From: Cordylochernes scorpioides
Lineage: Eukaryota; Arthropoda; Arachnida; Pseudoscorpiones; Chernetidae
Direction: 5' to 3'
DNA length: 64,000 nt
NCBI GenBank assembly: GCA_030710605.1
Contig: CP092879.1
Coordinates: 26,183,844 to 26,247,843, forward strand
The notes below the pieces were generated by a model. That model was not told where the DNA came from, did not search any database, and saw nothing but the letters and a program-made list of their open reading frames with translations. Positions 35,153 to 45,145 of the stretch are shown here, one piece after another; the first letter of the stretch is position 1, and each line of letters opens with the position of its first letter. The position numbers and the translations under genes are program-made.

Positions 35153-36585
35153 ATGCCGCCTAAATGCAAAGCTAGTTTAGAGATGTTCTGCTACATTTGT
35201 GAAAATTTACAATTCCCAAGGGAAACGTATCACCCCAAATATAAAAGAATGCTATAAAGAATATTTTGGTGTGGCCTTAGGTGATTAAGAAAAGTGGTGG
35301 TGCCCCCATGGTGTGTATGGAACGTGATATCAAGGGTTTTTGAAATGTATATCGAGGAAATCAAAAGGTATGCTCTTTGGTGTACCAATGGTTTTCGCGA
35401 GAACCGAAAAATCACCCTGACGATTGTTATTTCTGTGTCTGCAAAATCACAGGCCTTAATAGCAAAAATTTAGCAAACTTCATTTTATACTGATATACTA
35501 TCAGCTAGGCAACCTATTCCTCACGACCTCGAGAATCCCATACCGATTCCTAAAACGGTTCAAGAATCCTATATCAAAAAGGATGATCAGCACACAGCAT
35601 TTGCAGATGATCACCAATTAGAAGACCCTAAATTTATTTCAAATGAAAGAGGCATTCCACTTTTATTTGATCAGGCATCATTAAATGATCTGGTTAGGGA
35701 TCTAGGGCTACCAAAAGAAGCAGCAGGAATCCTTGGATCAAGTTTAAGCAAAGGAACCACTTGTTACCACAAACCAAAATCTCTGTCTATAGAAATAGGA
35801 AACAATAGGAATTTTACAGAGCTTGCAGAAAGGAAACACAGAGTATCCTCGCTTTTTATGCCAGTAGACAGCAGAGACAGAACGAATCATTATATACAAA
35901 AAATGTAGCCTAAAATAAGTATGTTTCGCTTAGGTGAACAAAACGTTCCAAATGAACCGCTTTTGCATAAACTAAAAATGCTTCTTATCCCTTTATATAT
36001 CAAATTAGGGTTAAAGAAATATTTTGCAAAGGCTTTAAAGAAAGATAGTGATGCTGTCAAATATTTAATGACTAAATTTCCGAAGTTTAGTTGTTCTAAG
36101 ATAACGGAAGGTATTTTCGTTGAACCTCAAAGTCGTAAACTAATAAATGACGAAATGTTTTTGAAACATTGAAAGAAGATGAGAATAATGTTTGGCTTGC
36201 ACTCATCGACGTTTTCCAACATTTTTTGGGCAATAATATGTCACCGAATTATGCGAGAATCGTAGAAAATATGATTTCCAAATTCCACAAGCTCGAGTGC
36301 ATAACGAATCTAAAATTTCATTTTATGGATTCACATTTAAACTATTTCCCTGATTATCTCGGTGCAGAAAGCGAAGAACAAGGTGAACGCTTCCACCAAG
36401 ATATTAAAATCATTGAGCAACGATACAATGGTCTGTGGAATCAACATTGGGTGGCGGTATATTGTTGGAATCTGATGACAAACAAGCAAATTATAATAGA
36501 CTTCACAGAAAATATCTTTAAATCCATGAAAATATTTTTATTACTTTCTGAATATTACTACATCTTTATAAATAATGTTTATTAA
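35153..36585 (+). pseudogene. Broken copy of a widespread uncharacterised multicopy metazoan gene family
   Basis: An ATG at 35153 begins MPPKCKASLEMFCYICEN (a Cys pair as in a zinc-binding start). It is followed, across several stops and shifts, by DLENPIPIPKTVQESY near 35530, LLFDQASLNDLVRDLGLPKE near 35660, VDSRDRTNHYIQKM near 35870, then the frame 35921-36172 (LLIPLYIKLGLKKYFAKAL) and the frame 36169-36585 (LIDVFQHFLGNN, then FHFMDSHLNYFPDYLGAESE and GERFHQDIKIIEQRY). The order and motifs match a family repeated many times in cnidarian and arthropod genomes that I know only as uncharacterised; its multicopy nature suggests spread by mobile elements. A middle section (between about 35850 and 35870) is missing. 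Function unknown. Confidence 0.62.
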
Positions 36586-36895
36586 ACCAAATAAAATGTC
36601 TTTTCGCATACACAGATTTTTGTTAAGACCTTCCATCTTATATATAAAAACGATTTTCCTGATAATTTTTAAAAATAAATGGAAAGAAATTAGATTTTTA
36701 TATAAATGAAATTTTATATGGAATTAGAGTAAGTAGTTTTATAAATATATATAAATCTAAGGGCAATTATTGAAGTAAAATACATATAAAATTGCATATA
36801 TTTATAATATTGTTTCTTCCTTTACACTATATTTTGCGCATATATGTAATATACGTTGAATATTACTCTTGGAAATTGATTATTAATTGTTGAAA
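36586..36895. other. AT-rich sequence, nothing recognised
   Basis: No frame or repeat of note. It lies between the broken gene and the putative Gypsy LTR. Confidence 0.4.
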
Positions 36896-37519
36896 TGTTG
36901 GCGCAGTCGTGGTGCTGAGTGGATAGGTGTTCACATCAGGGGGAAATAAGCAAGAGTACACAATTGGTGGTTGAAATAAAGCAACTAAATCGGAGGAGAG
37001 AAGGGCTTGAGAGGTTAGGCGGATTAACTATTGGCTATTCAATTACATTACGGAATATTGGACTTATCTGATGGGGGTTGGCGGTGAGAATGACTCCACA
37101 GGGCTAGGTGCTAACTCGGTGGGATCCAGCTCTCAACTCTAGGTCCGAACTCGGTGGGATCCAGCTAACTACTGACAATTCTATGTTCTCGATTTAAAAC
37201 GAAAACTCTTCTTCCTTCTCATTGGTTGACCTGCATGACGTGGAAGTTCGCTATAGGCTCGAAGCTAAAATAGCTGCTCTCTGATTGGTTCGCTTTAACT
37301 CTTTGTATTTGGACGTGTTCTGACCTGTCCAGGAAGGGACAGTTTGTTGAACTCGAACTTTTACGAGTTCCGGGATAATAAAAAACTTTACTTATGATTG
37401 TGCTCTCTCTAGGCCTTCTTTCTCTCCAGATTTGTTAAGCCTTGTTCTTTATTGAAATTCAAAGCATACATTATACACATTGGGTCGGGTTTGCATCTAG
37501 CTATGTACAAATTATGACA
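36896..37519 (-). repeat. Putative 3' LTR of the Gypsy element
   Basis: Read on the minus strand it begins TGTCATAATTTG directly after the polypurine tract, contains an AATAAAGAAC signal near 37450 and ends CGCCAACA. Without the second LTR the left boundary rests only on the TG...CA ends, so it is tentative. Confidence 0.45.
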
Positions 37520-37759
37520 GATGCGCCCCCTACATGTGAAGAATTTACGAGGGGTTTTAGTCTGAGTAAGTTCTGTAAAGTAAAAGAAAATAATTTTGTG
37601 TGAAAATTAATTGGTTATAGGGAGGTTATATACAAACATTGGTAAGGATATAAGAGATAAAAAATGGTATTAATGCTATATAGTTTGCTTGTAATTAATA
37701 GAAATCAATAATTGTAATGGTGAAACATAAAATGAGTACTATGGTACATAGTGAAAAGA

Positions 37760-38400
37760 GAAATGCCTAATTATATTACTGCTCGAAATTGGGAGTGGAA
37801 GTCGAGGGAAGTCATTAGGTCTTTGAAGAAATCAAAAAAAAAATTAAAATAAAGATAAAAATAAAATAAGGTTGAATGAAATCAAAGTGAAGGCTTGGAA
37901 AAAAAAAGAAAAATGCCTTGTTGTGTGGTGAGGAGAAAAAAAAGGAAAAAATGCTTTGCTGCATTGGTGAAAAAAGAAATGGATTGCCTAATTACTTTTT
38001 TGCTCGAGTTTGGTAAAGAAAACGAGGAAATTTCATGAGGTCTTTTGAGAAATCAAAAAATAAAAATAAAATAAAGGTTGAGTGAAATCAAAGTGAAGGC
38101 GTGGTTAAAAAAAAAAGAAAAATGCCTTGTTGTGTGGTGAGGAAAAAAAAAGGAAAAAATGCTTAGCTGCATTGGTGAAAAAAGAAATGGATTGCCTAAT
38201 TACTTTTCTGCTCGAGTTTGGGAAAGGAAACGAGGAAATTTCATGAGGTCTTTTGAGAAATCAAAAAAAAAAAATAAAATAAAATAAAGGTTGAGTGAAA
38301 TCAAAGTGAAGGCGTGGTTAAAAAGAAAGAAAAATGAAAAAGCCTTGTTGTATGAGGAAAAAAAAAAGGAAAAAATTGCTTGGTTGCATGAAGAAAAAGA
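37760..38400 (+). repeat. About 210-bp tandem repeat, three copies
   Basis: Copies begin near 37764, 37983 and 38191 at TGCCTAATTA(C/T) followed by CTGCTCGA. They are rich in A runs (GAAATCAAAAAAA, AAGAAAAATGCCTTG). They lie in the region between the Gypsy coding part and its LTR. Confidence 0.75.
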
Positions 38401-39304
38401 AAAATAATAAAAAAAAAATGTTTTTGTAAATTAAAAGATATTCTAATGTCTAAATTTAACCGAAAACCAATGAGTTTTCGTTGATAAATGGAAATATGAC
38501 AAAATAAAAGAAGTGGTAAATAAAATGGTAAATAATTGCTAAAATAAGTGGTAAGAAATTGAATAAAATTGATAAATTTGGTTAAATGTTTTGATTTTAA
38601 TTTTAGAAAATAATGTAAATGATTGATATATAACAAAGAAAATATATAGTGATATTCGTAACCCGTTTTTGTATCTATATGCCATCATCTAGTTTTCGCC
38701 ATCAATTAATTATGCCTTGTAGAATTTTCTTTTGTCTTTGTGTGTATTGTGGAAAATGTTAGAAGTTTTTGTGTAAGAAATGTGTGAAACGAATTCTATG
38801 TATTGTCAAGATCCTAAGGTCTGTGATATCTACGTGTAGGTGGAATATGTAACGTTTTTTAGAAGTCTGTAAAGAATAATAAGATTTAATAATAATTAAT
38901 AAAATAGACATGTGAATTCATTATGAAGTGTCGGTAACGTCTTAACTCTTGTGAGAGTGCAATTGAATTGTATTTTTGTAAAAGTCGATATGCAGGTTTA
39001 ACTGGGATCCCAAACTGGGGTGACACTTAGAGACCGTCCACAGCTGACCTCCATATAATTGTTGGTCGAGGGGAGATGGTAATTAGAAACCCGGAAATGG
39101 GGGCGTGCGGGGGAAGCAGGGTCCAGTCTAAAAATTATCCACCCTCTATTTGCTAATGGCGGATTTTTATTGCCGCGCGGGAGCTACCCGCCTCACTTAC
39201 TGCCACCTAATTGCTTTTTGTGCAACTAATGGTTTTGTACATTTTACTGGAGTTGGTGTTGCTTCCTTCGACATCGATTTTGTTAATTTTTAGTTGCTTC
39301 TATC
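38401..39304. other. Untranslated part of the Gypsy element, no gene
   Basis: No long frame. A less AT-rich block at about 39000-39200 (GGGATCCCAAACTGGGGTGA, GGGGGCGTGCGGGGGAAGCA) stands out but I do not recognise it. Confidence 0.4.
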
Positions 39305-40137
39305 TCATCTAAGTTTGTCTAGGTTTTCTGCGAGAATGTTTCCTAGAATTTTTAGGAGTTTTAAAAGTGCTTGGACTATATGAGAGATTGAATTTAAGAC
39401 GGAGTTTCCTATATGAAAAACTGAGTTTAAGACGGAGTTTCCTATATGAAAAACTGAGTTTAAGATGGAGTTTCCTATATGAAAAACTGAGTTTAAGACG
39501 GAGTTTCCTATATGAAAAACTGCCTCTTGCAGCTCGAAAATTCTATGAGAAGGTAGGGTATAGATTAGTATGTAATTAATAGATACGAATGGAACGACTC
39601 TATAGGATAGGACTAGTAGACAAAGGATAAAAATCAGATGAAAGATCGGGTATCGACGCATTTTCTCCCATATTGGTGTTAGGAATGGTAGTTCTGGAAT
39701 ATCTGTTTGAACCTTATTTATTGTTGGCCGTTCAATGTCGCACTGCTCATCGTTGGAGAATGGTGTGGATCGTTTTGTTGAAAAAATGGTAGGATCCAAA
39801 TGCTTGTCAGGTTCGCAGTCCTTATTATCGGGAAGAATGGTGTAAGTCGTTTTGTTGAAAAAATGGTAGGATCTAAATGCTTGAAAGGTTCGCTGTTTGT
39901 TGGTTTGAATCTTAACGGTTCTGTTGGAAATATTTCGGGGTTGAAGTGTTTAAACGGGAACGTGTAATCGGGCTTGTGCCTTATATGATGTATTCTAACG
40001 GCGGACGGTGATATATAACGGACTTTTTCAGTATATAGCTTAAGCTTGTTGACGTGGATCGTATCAGTGTCTCTTTGGAGAGGTTGATTTGGTCGATGAC
40101 TGACAATTCTCTGTCGTAGGTGGTGTAATTTCGGCAT
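39305..40137 (-). pseudogene. Gypsy integrase C-terminal end with membrane-spanning extension
   Basis: Frame 40137-39718 begins with TIHVNKLKLYTEKVRYI, the block typical of the Gypsy integrase C-terminal end, then a proline/phenylalanine-rich stretch containing a tandem duplication (SEPFKHLDPTIFSTKR, repeated at the DNA level near 39760-39900). Frame 39799-39305 continues with a strong hydrophobic segment (IFHLIFILCLLVLSYRVVPF, about residues 52-71). It ends in four to five copies of an 11-residue unit, VFHIGNSVLNS. The hydrophobic segment could be a transmembrane anchor of an envelope-like or pol-fused product. The two frames are joined by a shift near 39780. Confidence 0.5.
39388..39530 (-). 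repeat. 33-bp tandem repeat
   Basis: Four copies of the unit starting GAGTTTAAGACGGAGTTTCC and ending ATATGAAAAACT. They encode the 11-residue repeat described for 39305-40137. Confidence 0.9.
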
Positions 40138-40199
40138 TGTTTGTATTGTGTGTGTGATGTGTTTTGTGTACGAATTTTTTTTTTTTTGTGGGTTGTGTC

Positions 40200-41096
40200 G
40201 GTGTTTTTACGTGGAGGTTGGTTGGATTCATCGATACTTCTAGCGAATCGGCAGGTGGGACAGGTTTTTACCTGTTTTGTAATGTCGTGTGTCATGTTCT
40301 GCCAATAATATTGTGAAGAGATGAGTCTCGTCATCTTTGAGATGTTTGGATGGTGGTGTTGTGTGTGTACGGACTTAAGAAGTCTGGCTGTAAGTGAGCT
40401 TGGGACTATAGTTTTAAGTACACCTTTTCGGGAGAAGGTATGCAGTCCATTGTGATTCATAGTCACGCAAGATTTTCCCGGTGGAGAAGACTGTTGGCTC
40501 TTTATGAGTGGCGCATCTAGAAAGCCACAAAATGGGATACGAGTTACAACGCCCGTTTCATATTGTTGTACTCCATTTATGCTACGGACCTCATATTCGT
40601 ATCTTGACAGCCTTAACCTCCATCGAAACAATCTGCCTGACGGGGCTTTGATCCCTTTCAACCACTGCAATGTGGGATGGTCAGAAAGTATTGTAAACTT
40701 TCTGCCCATTAGACAGGCGCGGAAGTTATCCACACTTTCCACAATGGCTAGGCATTGTAGTTCTAAGTTTGAATAACTGTGCTCGTGAGCACGCAGAGAG
40801 CGGCTGAAATGCTGAACTGTGTATGTCTTCCCATCAGGGTAGACCTGTTTAAGAATGCCTGCAATGCCGAGTGTTGAGGTGTTACAGTACACCTGGCATG
40901 GCAGACCTTCCTGGTAAAGGTGTAATGTGGGGTGTGTGGTAAGGCTTTCTTTCAGGCTAGTGAACGCTTTCTGGCATTCGTCATCCCAGACCCACATGAC
41001 ATCCTTTTTTAGAAGGTTGACAAGTGGCGTCCGCAAGCGGGCGTGGTCTGGAATGAACTCTTTATAAGCGTTCACAGCGTTTAGGAAAGATCGCAA
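40200..41096 (-). pseudogene. Gypsy RT thumb, RNase H and integrase zinc finger
   Basis: The frame starts in the RT thumb (RSFLNAVNAYKEFIPDHARL, then WVWDDECQKAFTSLKESL). It then runs through RNase H (TVQHFSRSLRAHEHSYSNLE, LQCLAIVESVDNFRACLMGR, FTILSDHPTLQWL) and the HHCC integrase finger (HTQHHHPNISKM ... TCPTCRFARS, near residues 245-285). After that the reading diverges into unrelated sequence, and the catalytic core of integrase is absent (deletion between about 40230 and 40137). In RNase H, the expected catalytic Asp before STLGIAGIL reads as Asn (CNTSTLG), so that site also looks lost. Confidence 0.82.
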
Positions 41097-41099
41097 TGT

Positions 41100-41690
41100 T
41101 TTTCGACTGTGTGGTTGTTTGGTGGCGTGAATTTTTCTATGTTTCGTGTAGACGGGATGGTTGTGTTATTAATGTTTGTGCATATTTTTGCTGGTTGTTG
41201 TCGTCTTTTGGTGTGAGTGTCGCGCTTGTTGTGCTGGTTGTGTGTGTTACCGTTGTGTGATGACGTATGGACGCGTGCGTTGTTAGCGTGAAAACCGTCC
41301 TGTTGGATGGATGTTGCCTGTGTCTTGTTGTGAATGTCGTGTTGGTTGTGAGGTACATTTGCGTGATTGTTGCGTGACGACGTATGGTCACGTATGAGCT
41401 TTGTGTGGTAGTTGTGCGAGCTGTGCGGCTGTATGGACATGTTTTGGGCATTGTGGTTGTGAGTTGAAGCCGTTGTGGCTTTGTGGGTTGAGGGCATATA
41501 GTGATGGCAATTGGCTTTACTAAAAAAGTTGTGGGGTGCGTGGTTAGATTTGTGGCAGGTAGATAATTGTTTTTTGTTCAATGGATGCATGCAAGGGTTA
41601 CCATGGGTGAAAGATTTGGGTGTAGTGCAAGTCCTTTGGGACATATTTTGGCATAGCCCGTGCGTGAATTCATTTGGTACATGGTTAAAG
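41100..41690 (-). other. His/Thr/Asn-rich low-complexity stretch replacing the RT palm
   Basis: Between protease and RT thumb, where the RT palm should be, the minus frame codes for a His-, Thr- and Asn-rich chain (for example THNHNAQNMSIQPHSSHN). The plus strand is TG/GT-rich (GTTGTG and CGTG motifs). No RT motif is present. It looks like a slippage-expanded filler in a deleted element. Confidence 0.6.
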
Positions 41691-41699
41691 TGATAGGGA

Positions 41700-42085
41700 G
41701 TGTTAGACAATGGGACGCCAAGTTGGAAAATAGTGCCGTTATTATAATCTAATTTTAATTTAAAATGATAAAGAGTATTTAAGGTAAGAATTCCAAATGG
41801 CAGCGATGCATTTACCACGTGGAAGTTCTCCTTTCGGGATATTTGGCCTATTGTCAGAGGAAGAGTCAATTTACCTATTATTTTTGTAGAACCATTTAGG
41901 ATTGGTAGATCAGGGGAATATTTTTTAAGACTTAAATGACATGAAATGGCACTACGTTCGAACCTGCGTCTGGGTCAATTAGAAAGGTGCATGGTAGGTC
42001 CTGGTCCAGAAACAGTTCCAATGTCAATTTCTTGACGTTATAGGGTGGAGAGCCTACCTCAGTCTCGAAAAGTCTCCACTGGGGC
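41700..42085 (-). pseudogene. Gypsy aspartic protease
   Basis: Minus-strand reading gives CTFLIDPDAGSNVVPFH near 41990-41940, where the aspartic protease motif D-T/S-G is here altered (D-P-D-A-G-S). After a stop, LPFGILTLNTLYHFKLKLDY near 41800-41745 is the C-terminal protease block. The stop (TAA near 41938) and altered motif show decay. It would cleave the polyprotein. Confidence 0.6.
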
Positions 42086-42407
42086 GTCTTTGGCTTGGGA
42101 TGTTTGCTTGGAACTCTGGACCGTTTGCACTGTCCGCGAAATCGGATGGTGAATTCTGGCCGTTTGCACTGCCCTTGGTCGTGTGGATTGCTTTCGGGTC
42201 ATTTGCACTACCTTATTTGCGGAACCAGCTCTTGTTCTGATGTACTCTCTGATACCGCTCTACTATTTAATTACGCTGATTTCATAATATACATTTTTGC
42301 TTTAGTATAGAATCAATGGTTGTTAAAAGTCCCTGTGAATATTATGTTTTTAGGAAACATTTCATATGATATTTTCCCCAATATTCAATTTTATTCAATT
42401 CATAACA

Positions 42408-43330
42408 AGTTAATTGTAAGGAGAGGCCGAGGTGTTGGTGGCATGGGTAGGCCAAGGAGGTGGTATGGGGAGGCCAAGGAGGTGGCATAGGGGTGGCCAA
42501 GGAGGTGGCAAGGAGTAGCCAAGGAGGTGGCAAAGGGAAGCCAAAAGAGGTGGCAAAGGGACGCCAAGGAGGTGGCATGAGAAAGCCAAGGAGGTGGCAA
42601 GGAGGTGGCGTGGGGAGGCCAAGGAGGTGGCATGGGGAGGCCAAAGAGGTGGCCTGGGAAGGCCAAGGAGGTGGCATGGGAAGGCCAAGGAGGTGGCATG
42701 GGAAGGCCAAGGAGGTGGCATGGGAAGGCCAAGGAGGAGGCATGGGGAATCCAAGGAGGTGGCATGGGGAAGCCAAGGAGGTGGCATGGGAAGGCCAAGG
42801 AGGTGGCATGGGAAGGCCAAAGAGGTGGCATGGGGAGGCCAAGGAGGAGGCATGGGGAGGCCAAGGAGGTGGCATGGGAAGGCCAAGGAGGTGGCATGGG
42901 AAGGCCAAGGAGGTGGCATGGGAAGGCCAAGGAGGTGGCATGGGGAGGCCAAGGAGGTGGCTTTGGGAGGCCAAAGAGGTGGCATGGGGAACCCAAGAAG
43001 GTGGCATGGGGAGGCCAAGGAGGTGGCAAGGGAAAGCCAAGGAGGTGGCATGGGGAAGCCAAGGAGGTGGAATTGGGAGGCCAAAGAGGTGGCATGGAGA
43101 AGCCAAGGAGGTAGCATGGGAAAGCCAAGGAGGTGGAATGGGGAAGTCAAGGAGGTGGCAAGGAGGTGGCATGAAGAGGCCAAGGAGTTGGCATGGTGAG
43201 GCCAAGGAGGTGGCATGGGGAAGCCATGGAGGTGACAAGTAGAAGCCAAGGAGGTGGCAAGGGAAGGCCAAGGAGGTGGCAAGGGGAAGCCAAGGAGGTG
43301 GCAAGAGAGGCCGAGGAGGTTGAGAACAAG
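42408..43330 (+). repeat. 22-bp minisatellite, about 41 copies
   Basis: Unit AAGGAGGTGGCATGGGAAGGCC (written as AAGGAGGTGGCATGGG plus AAGGCC). Because 22 is not divisible by three, each strand reads as a 22-residue super-repeat; all plus frames are open for long stretches (Gly/Trp/Lys-rich) and the minus frames read as Pro/His/Leu-rich. This is sequence periodicity, not evidence of a protein. GC content contrasts strongly with the flanks. Confidence 0.93.
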
Positions 43331-43339
43331 GGGAGGAGC

Positions 43340-43863
43340 CAATAGTAGTTGAGTTCCTTAATTTCCTTGAGTTCTTTAATTTTCTTGAGTTCTTTAACTT
43401 CTCTGAGTTCATTAACTTCCTTGAGTTCTTTAACTTCTCTGAGTTCTTTAACTTCCTTGAGTTCATTAACTTCTCTGAGTTCTTTGACTTCCTTGACTTC
43501 TTTGAGTTCTTCCACCTACCGCCTCACTCCTCACTCCCTTCCGCGACTATGCCCTGTCCTCTCTTCACTCCTTTGTTCCACCTTCCGCCGGACACCTCAC
43601 TCCGATCTAATACCTTCTCCCCCGCTTTATCTCGCCGCGACTTTTATAGTCGTATAAAGGGAAACATGGATGGACTCTGTGAATTTAGTCTGTAGCGCAT
43701 CCCGTGATGCACGCCATCGAGAGCTGTTTTCCTCTGAATCAAAATTTAAAATTATACATTTCCAACAAAAAAAGATGCAAGAGCCCAGGGAGAGTAAGCA
43801 TGTTTCGTTGACAGAAGTACAGAGAAGCCAGAGACGCGTGAAAGTACACATTTTTTGTTGACA
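43340..43863 (+). repeat. Duplicated module, first copy (18-bp repeat plus unique part)
   Basis: An 18-base pyrimidine-rich tandem repeat (TTGAGTTCTTTAACTTCC) is followed by a GC-richer unique part (CACCTACCGCCTCACTCC, CGCCGCGACTTTTATAGTCG, GCGCATCCCGTGATGCACGC) and then minisatellite. The whole order recurs at 44440-45145 beyond the assembly gap. Confidence 0.85.
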
Positions 43864-43963
43864 NNNNNNNNNNNNNNNNNNNNNNNNNNNNNNNNNNNNN
43901 NNNNNNNNNNNNNNNNNNNNNNNNNNNNNNNNNNNNNNNNNNNNNNNNNNNNNNNNNNNNNNN
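43864..43963. other. Assembly gap of 100 N
   Basis: Exactly 100 unknown bases, the usual placeholder for a gap of unknown size. Minisatellite lies on both sides, so the gap probably spans repeat. Any reading frame through it is meaningless. Confidence 0.99.
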
Positions 43964-44290
43964 GACTGAATTACAGTGATGTCAGAGATACGCGGTGGAG
44001 TCCACATAATTTATTGAAAGAAGTACCGAAATTCCAGAGACGAGGTGGAGTACACATATTATAATGACAGAAGTACAGAGATGCCGGAGACGCGGTGGAG
44101 TACACATATTTTATTGACAGAAGTACAGAGATGCGAAAGACGGGGGCAGTTTATATATTTTATTGAGTGAATTACAGCGATTCCCGAGACGCGTGAGAGT
44201 ATACATATTTTATTTACAGAAATACAAAGTTGCAAGATATGGGGAGGGGTAAGTACATATATTTCATTAAAGAAGTATAAATGTTGTAAA
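43964..44290 (+). repeat. 48-bp minisatellite array, block F
   Basis: About six units continue from the gap (GTACAGAGATGCCGGAGACG near 44065), then degrade before 44290. From 44290 to 44440 I see only AT-rich sequence. Confidence 0.85.
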
Positions 44291-44439
44291 GAAAAACTAA
44301 AAAAATGTCGTGGTTAACCAGCCGTGTTCGCGCAAGTCGCGGAAATGCAAAATATACCAAATGGTATAAAATATATATTATTATTTTGCCTATCTGCAAA
44401 ATCTTGATCTTAACAGGTTTTATTTACATACAGGTATAT

Positions 44440-45145
44440 ACATTCAACTTTAACTTCTCTAATTTTATCTTCTCTAGCTTTAACTTTGACTTCTTTGAGT
44501 TCTTTAACTTTATCTTTAACTTCTCTGAGTTCTTTAAATCTATCTTCAACTTCCTTGAGTTCCTTAACTTCCTTGAGTTCTTTAATTTTCTTGAGTTCTT
44601 TAAGTTCTCTAAGTTCTTTAACTTCTCTGAGTTCCTCAACTTCTCTGAGTTCTTTAACTTCTCTGAGTTCATTAACTTCCTTGAGTTTTTTAACTTCTCT
44701 GAGTTCTTTAACTTCCTTGAGTTCTTTAACTTCCTTGAGTTCTTTAACTTCTCTGAGTTCTTTAACTTCCTTGAGTTCTTTAACTTCCTTGACTTCTTTG
44801 AGTTCTTCCACCTACCGCCTCACTCCCTTCCGCGACTATGCTCGTCCTCTCTTCACTCCTTTGTTCCACCTTCCGCCGCACACTTTACTCCGATCTAATA
44901 CCTTCTCCTCCGCTCTTTCTCGCCGCGACTTTTATAGTCGTATAAAGGGTCACGTGGACGGACTCTGTGAATTTACTCTGTGGCGCATCCCGTGATGCAC
45001 GCCATCTAGAGCTGTTTTCCTCTGAATCAACATTTAAAATTATACATTTCCAACAAAAAAAGATGCCAGAGCCCAGGGAGAGTAAGCATGTTTCGTTGAC
45101 AGAAGTACAGAGAAGCCAGAGACGCGGGAAAGTACACATTTTTTG
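44440..45145 (+). repeat. Duplicated module, second copy
   Basis: The 18-bp repeat (44440-44810) is longer than in the first copy, followed by the same unique part and the same first minisatellite unit (CCCAGGGAGAGTAAGCATGT). Few differences separate the copies. Confidence 0.85.

Larger units (their letters stand above)
36896..42340 (-). mobile_element. Decayed Gypsy-type LTR retrotransposon, 5' part missing
   Basis: On the minus strand the order is a protease (42085-41700), a low-complexity replacement of the RT palm, RT thumb plus RNase H and the integrase zinc finger (41096-40200), an integrase C-terminal end with a membrane-spanning extension (40137-39305), a long non-coding part, a polypurine tract (TAGGGGGCGCATC, 37532-37520) and a putative 3' LTR (37519-36896). 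I cannot find a matching 5' LTR to the right: a 22-bp minisatellite begins at 42408. Confidence 0.7.

Noticed and set aside
36897..36985. tRNA-Ser-like sequence (GCAGTCGTGGTGCTGAGTGG) or tRNA-derived SINE head
   Set aside because: The A-box-like part is plausible, but there is no proper B box, anticodon arm or acceptor pairing. The position fits better as the end of a Gypsy LTR.
39718..40137. Full envelope gene in the Gypsy element
   Set aside because: Only one hydrophobic segment and a short repeat tail are present. No signal peptide, cleavage site or fusion peptide is seen; it is better described as an integrase end with an extension.
42342..43466. Long Pro/His/Leu-rich ORFs and Gly/Trp/Lys-rich ORFs
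   Set aside because: They are the three-frame reading of a 22-bp minisatellite on both strands.
43627..44064. ORFs running through unknown residues
   Set aside because: They cross the 100-N gap and have no meaning.
44305..44995. Phe/Asn/Glu-rich and Leu/Ser/Thr-rich ORFs
   Set aside because: Readings of an 18-bp pyrimidine-rich tandem repeat; no protein motif.
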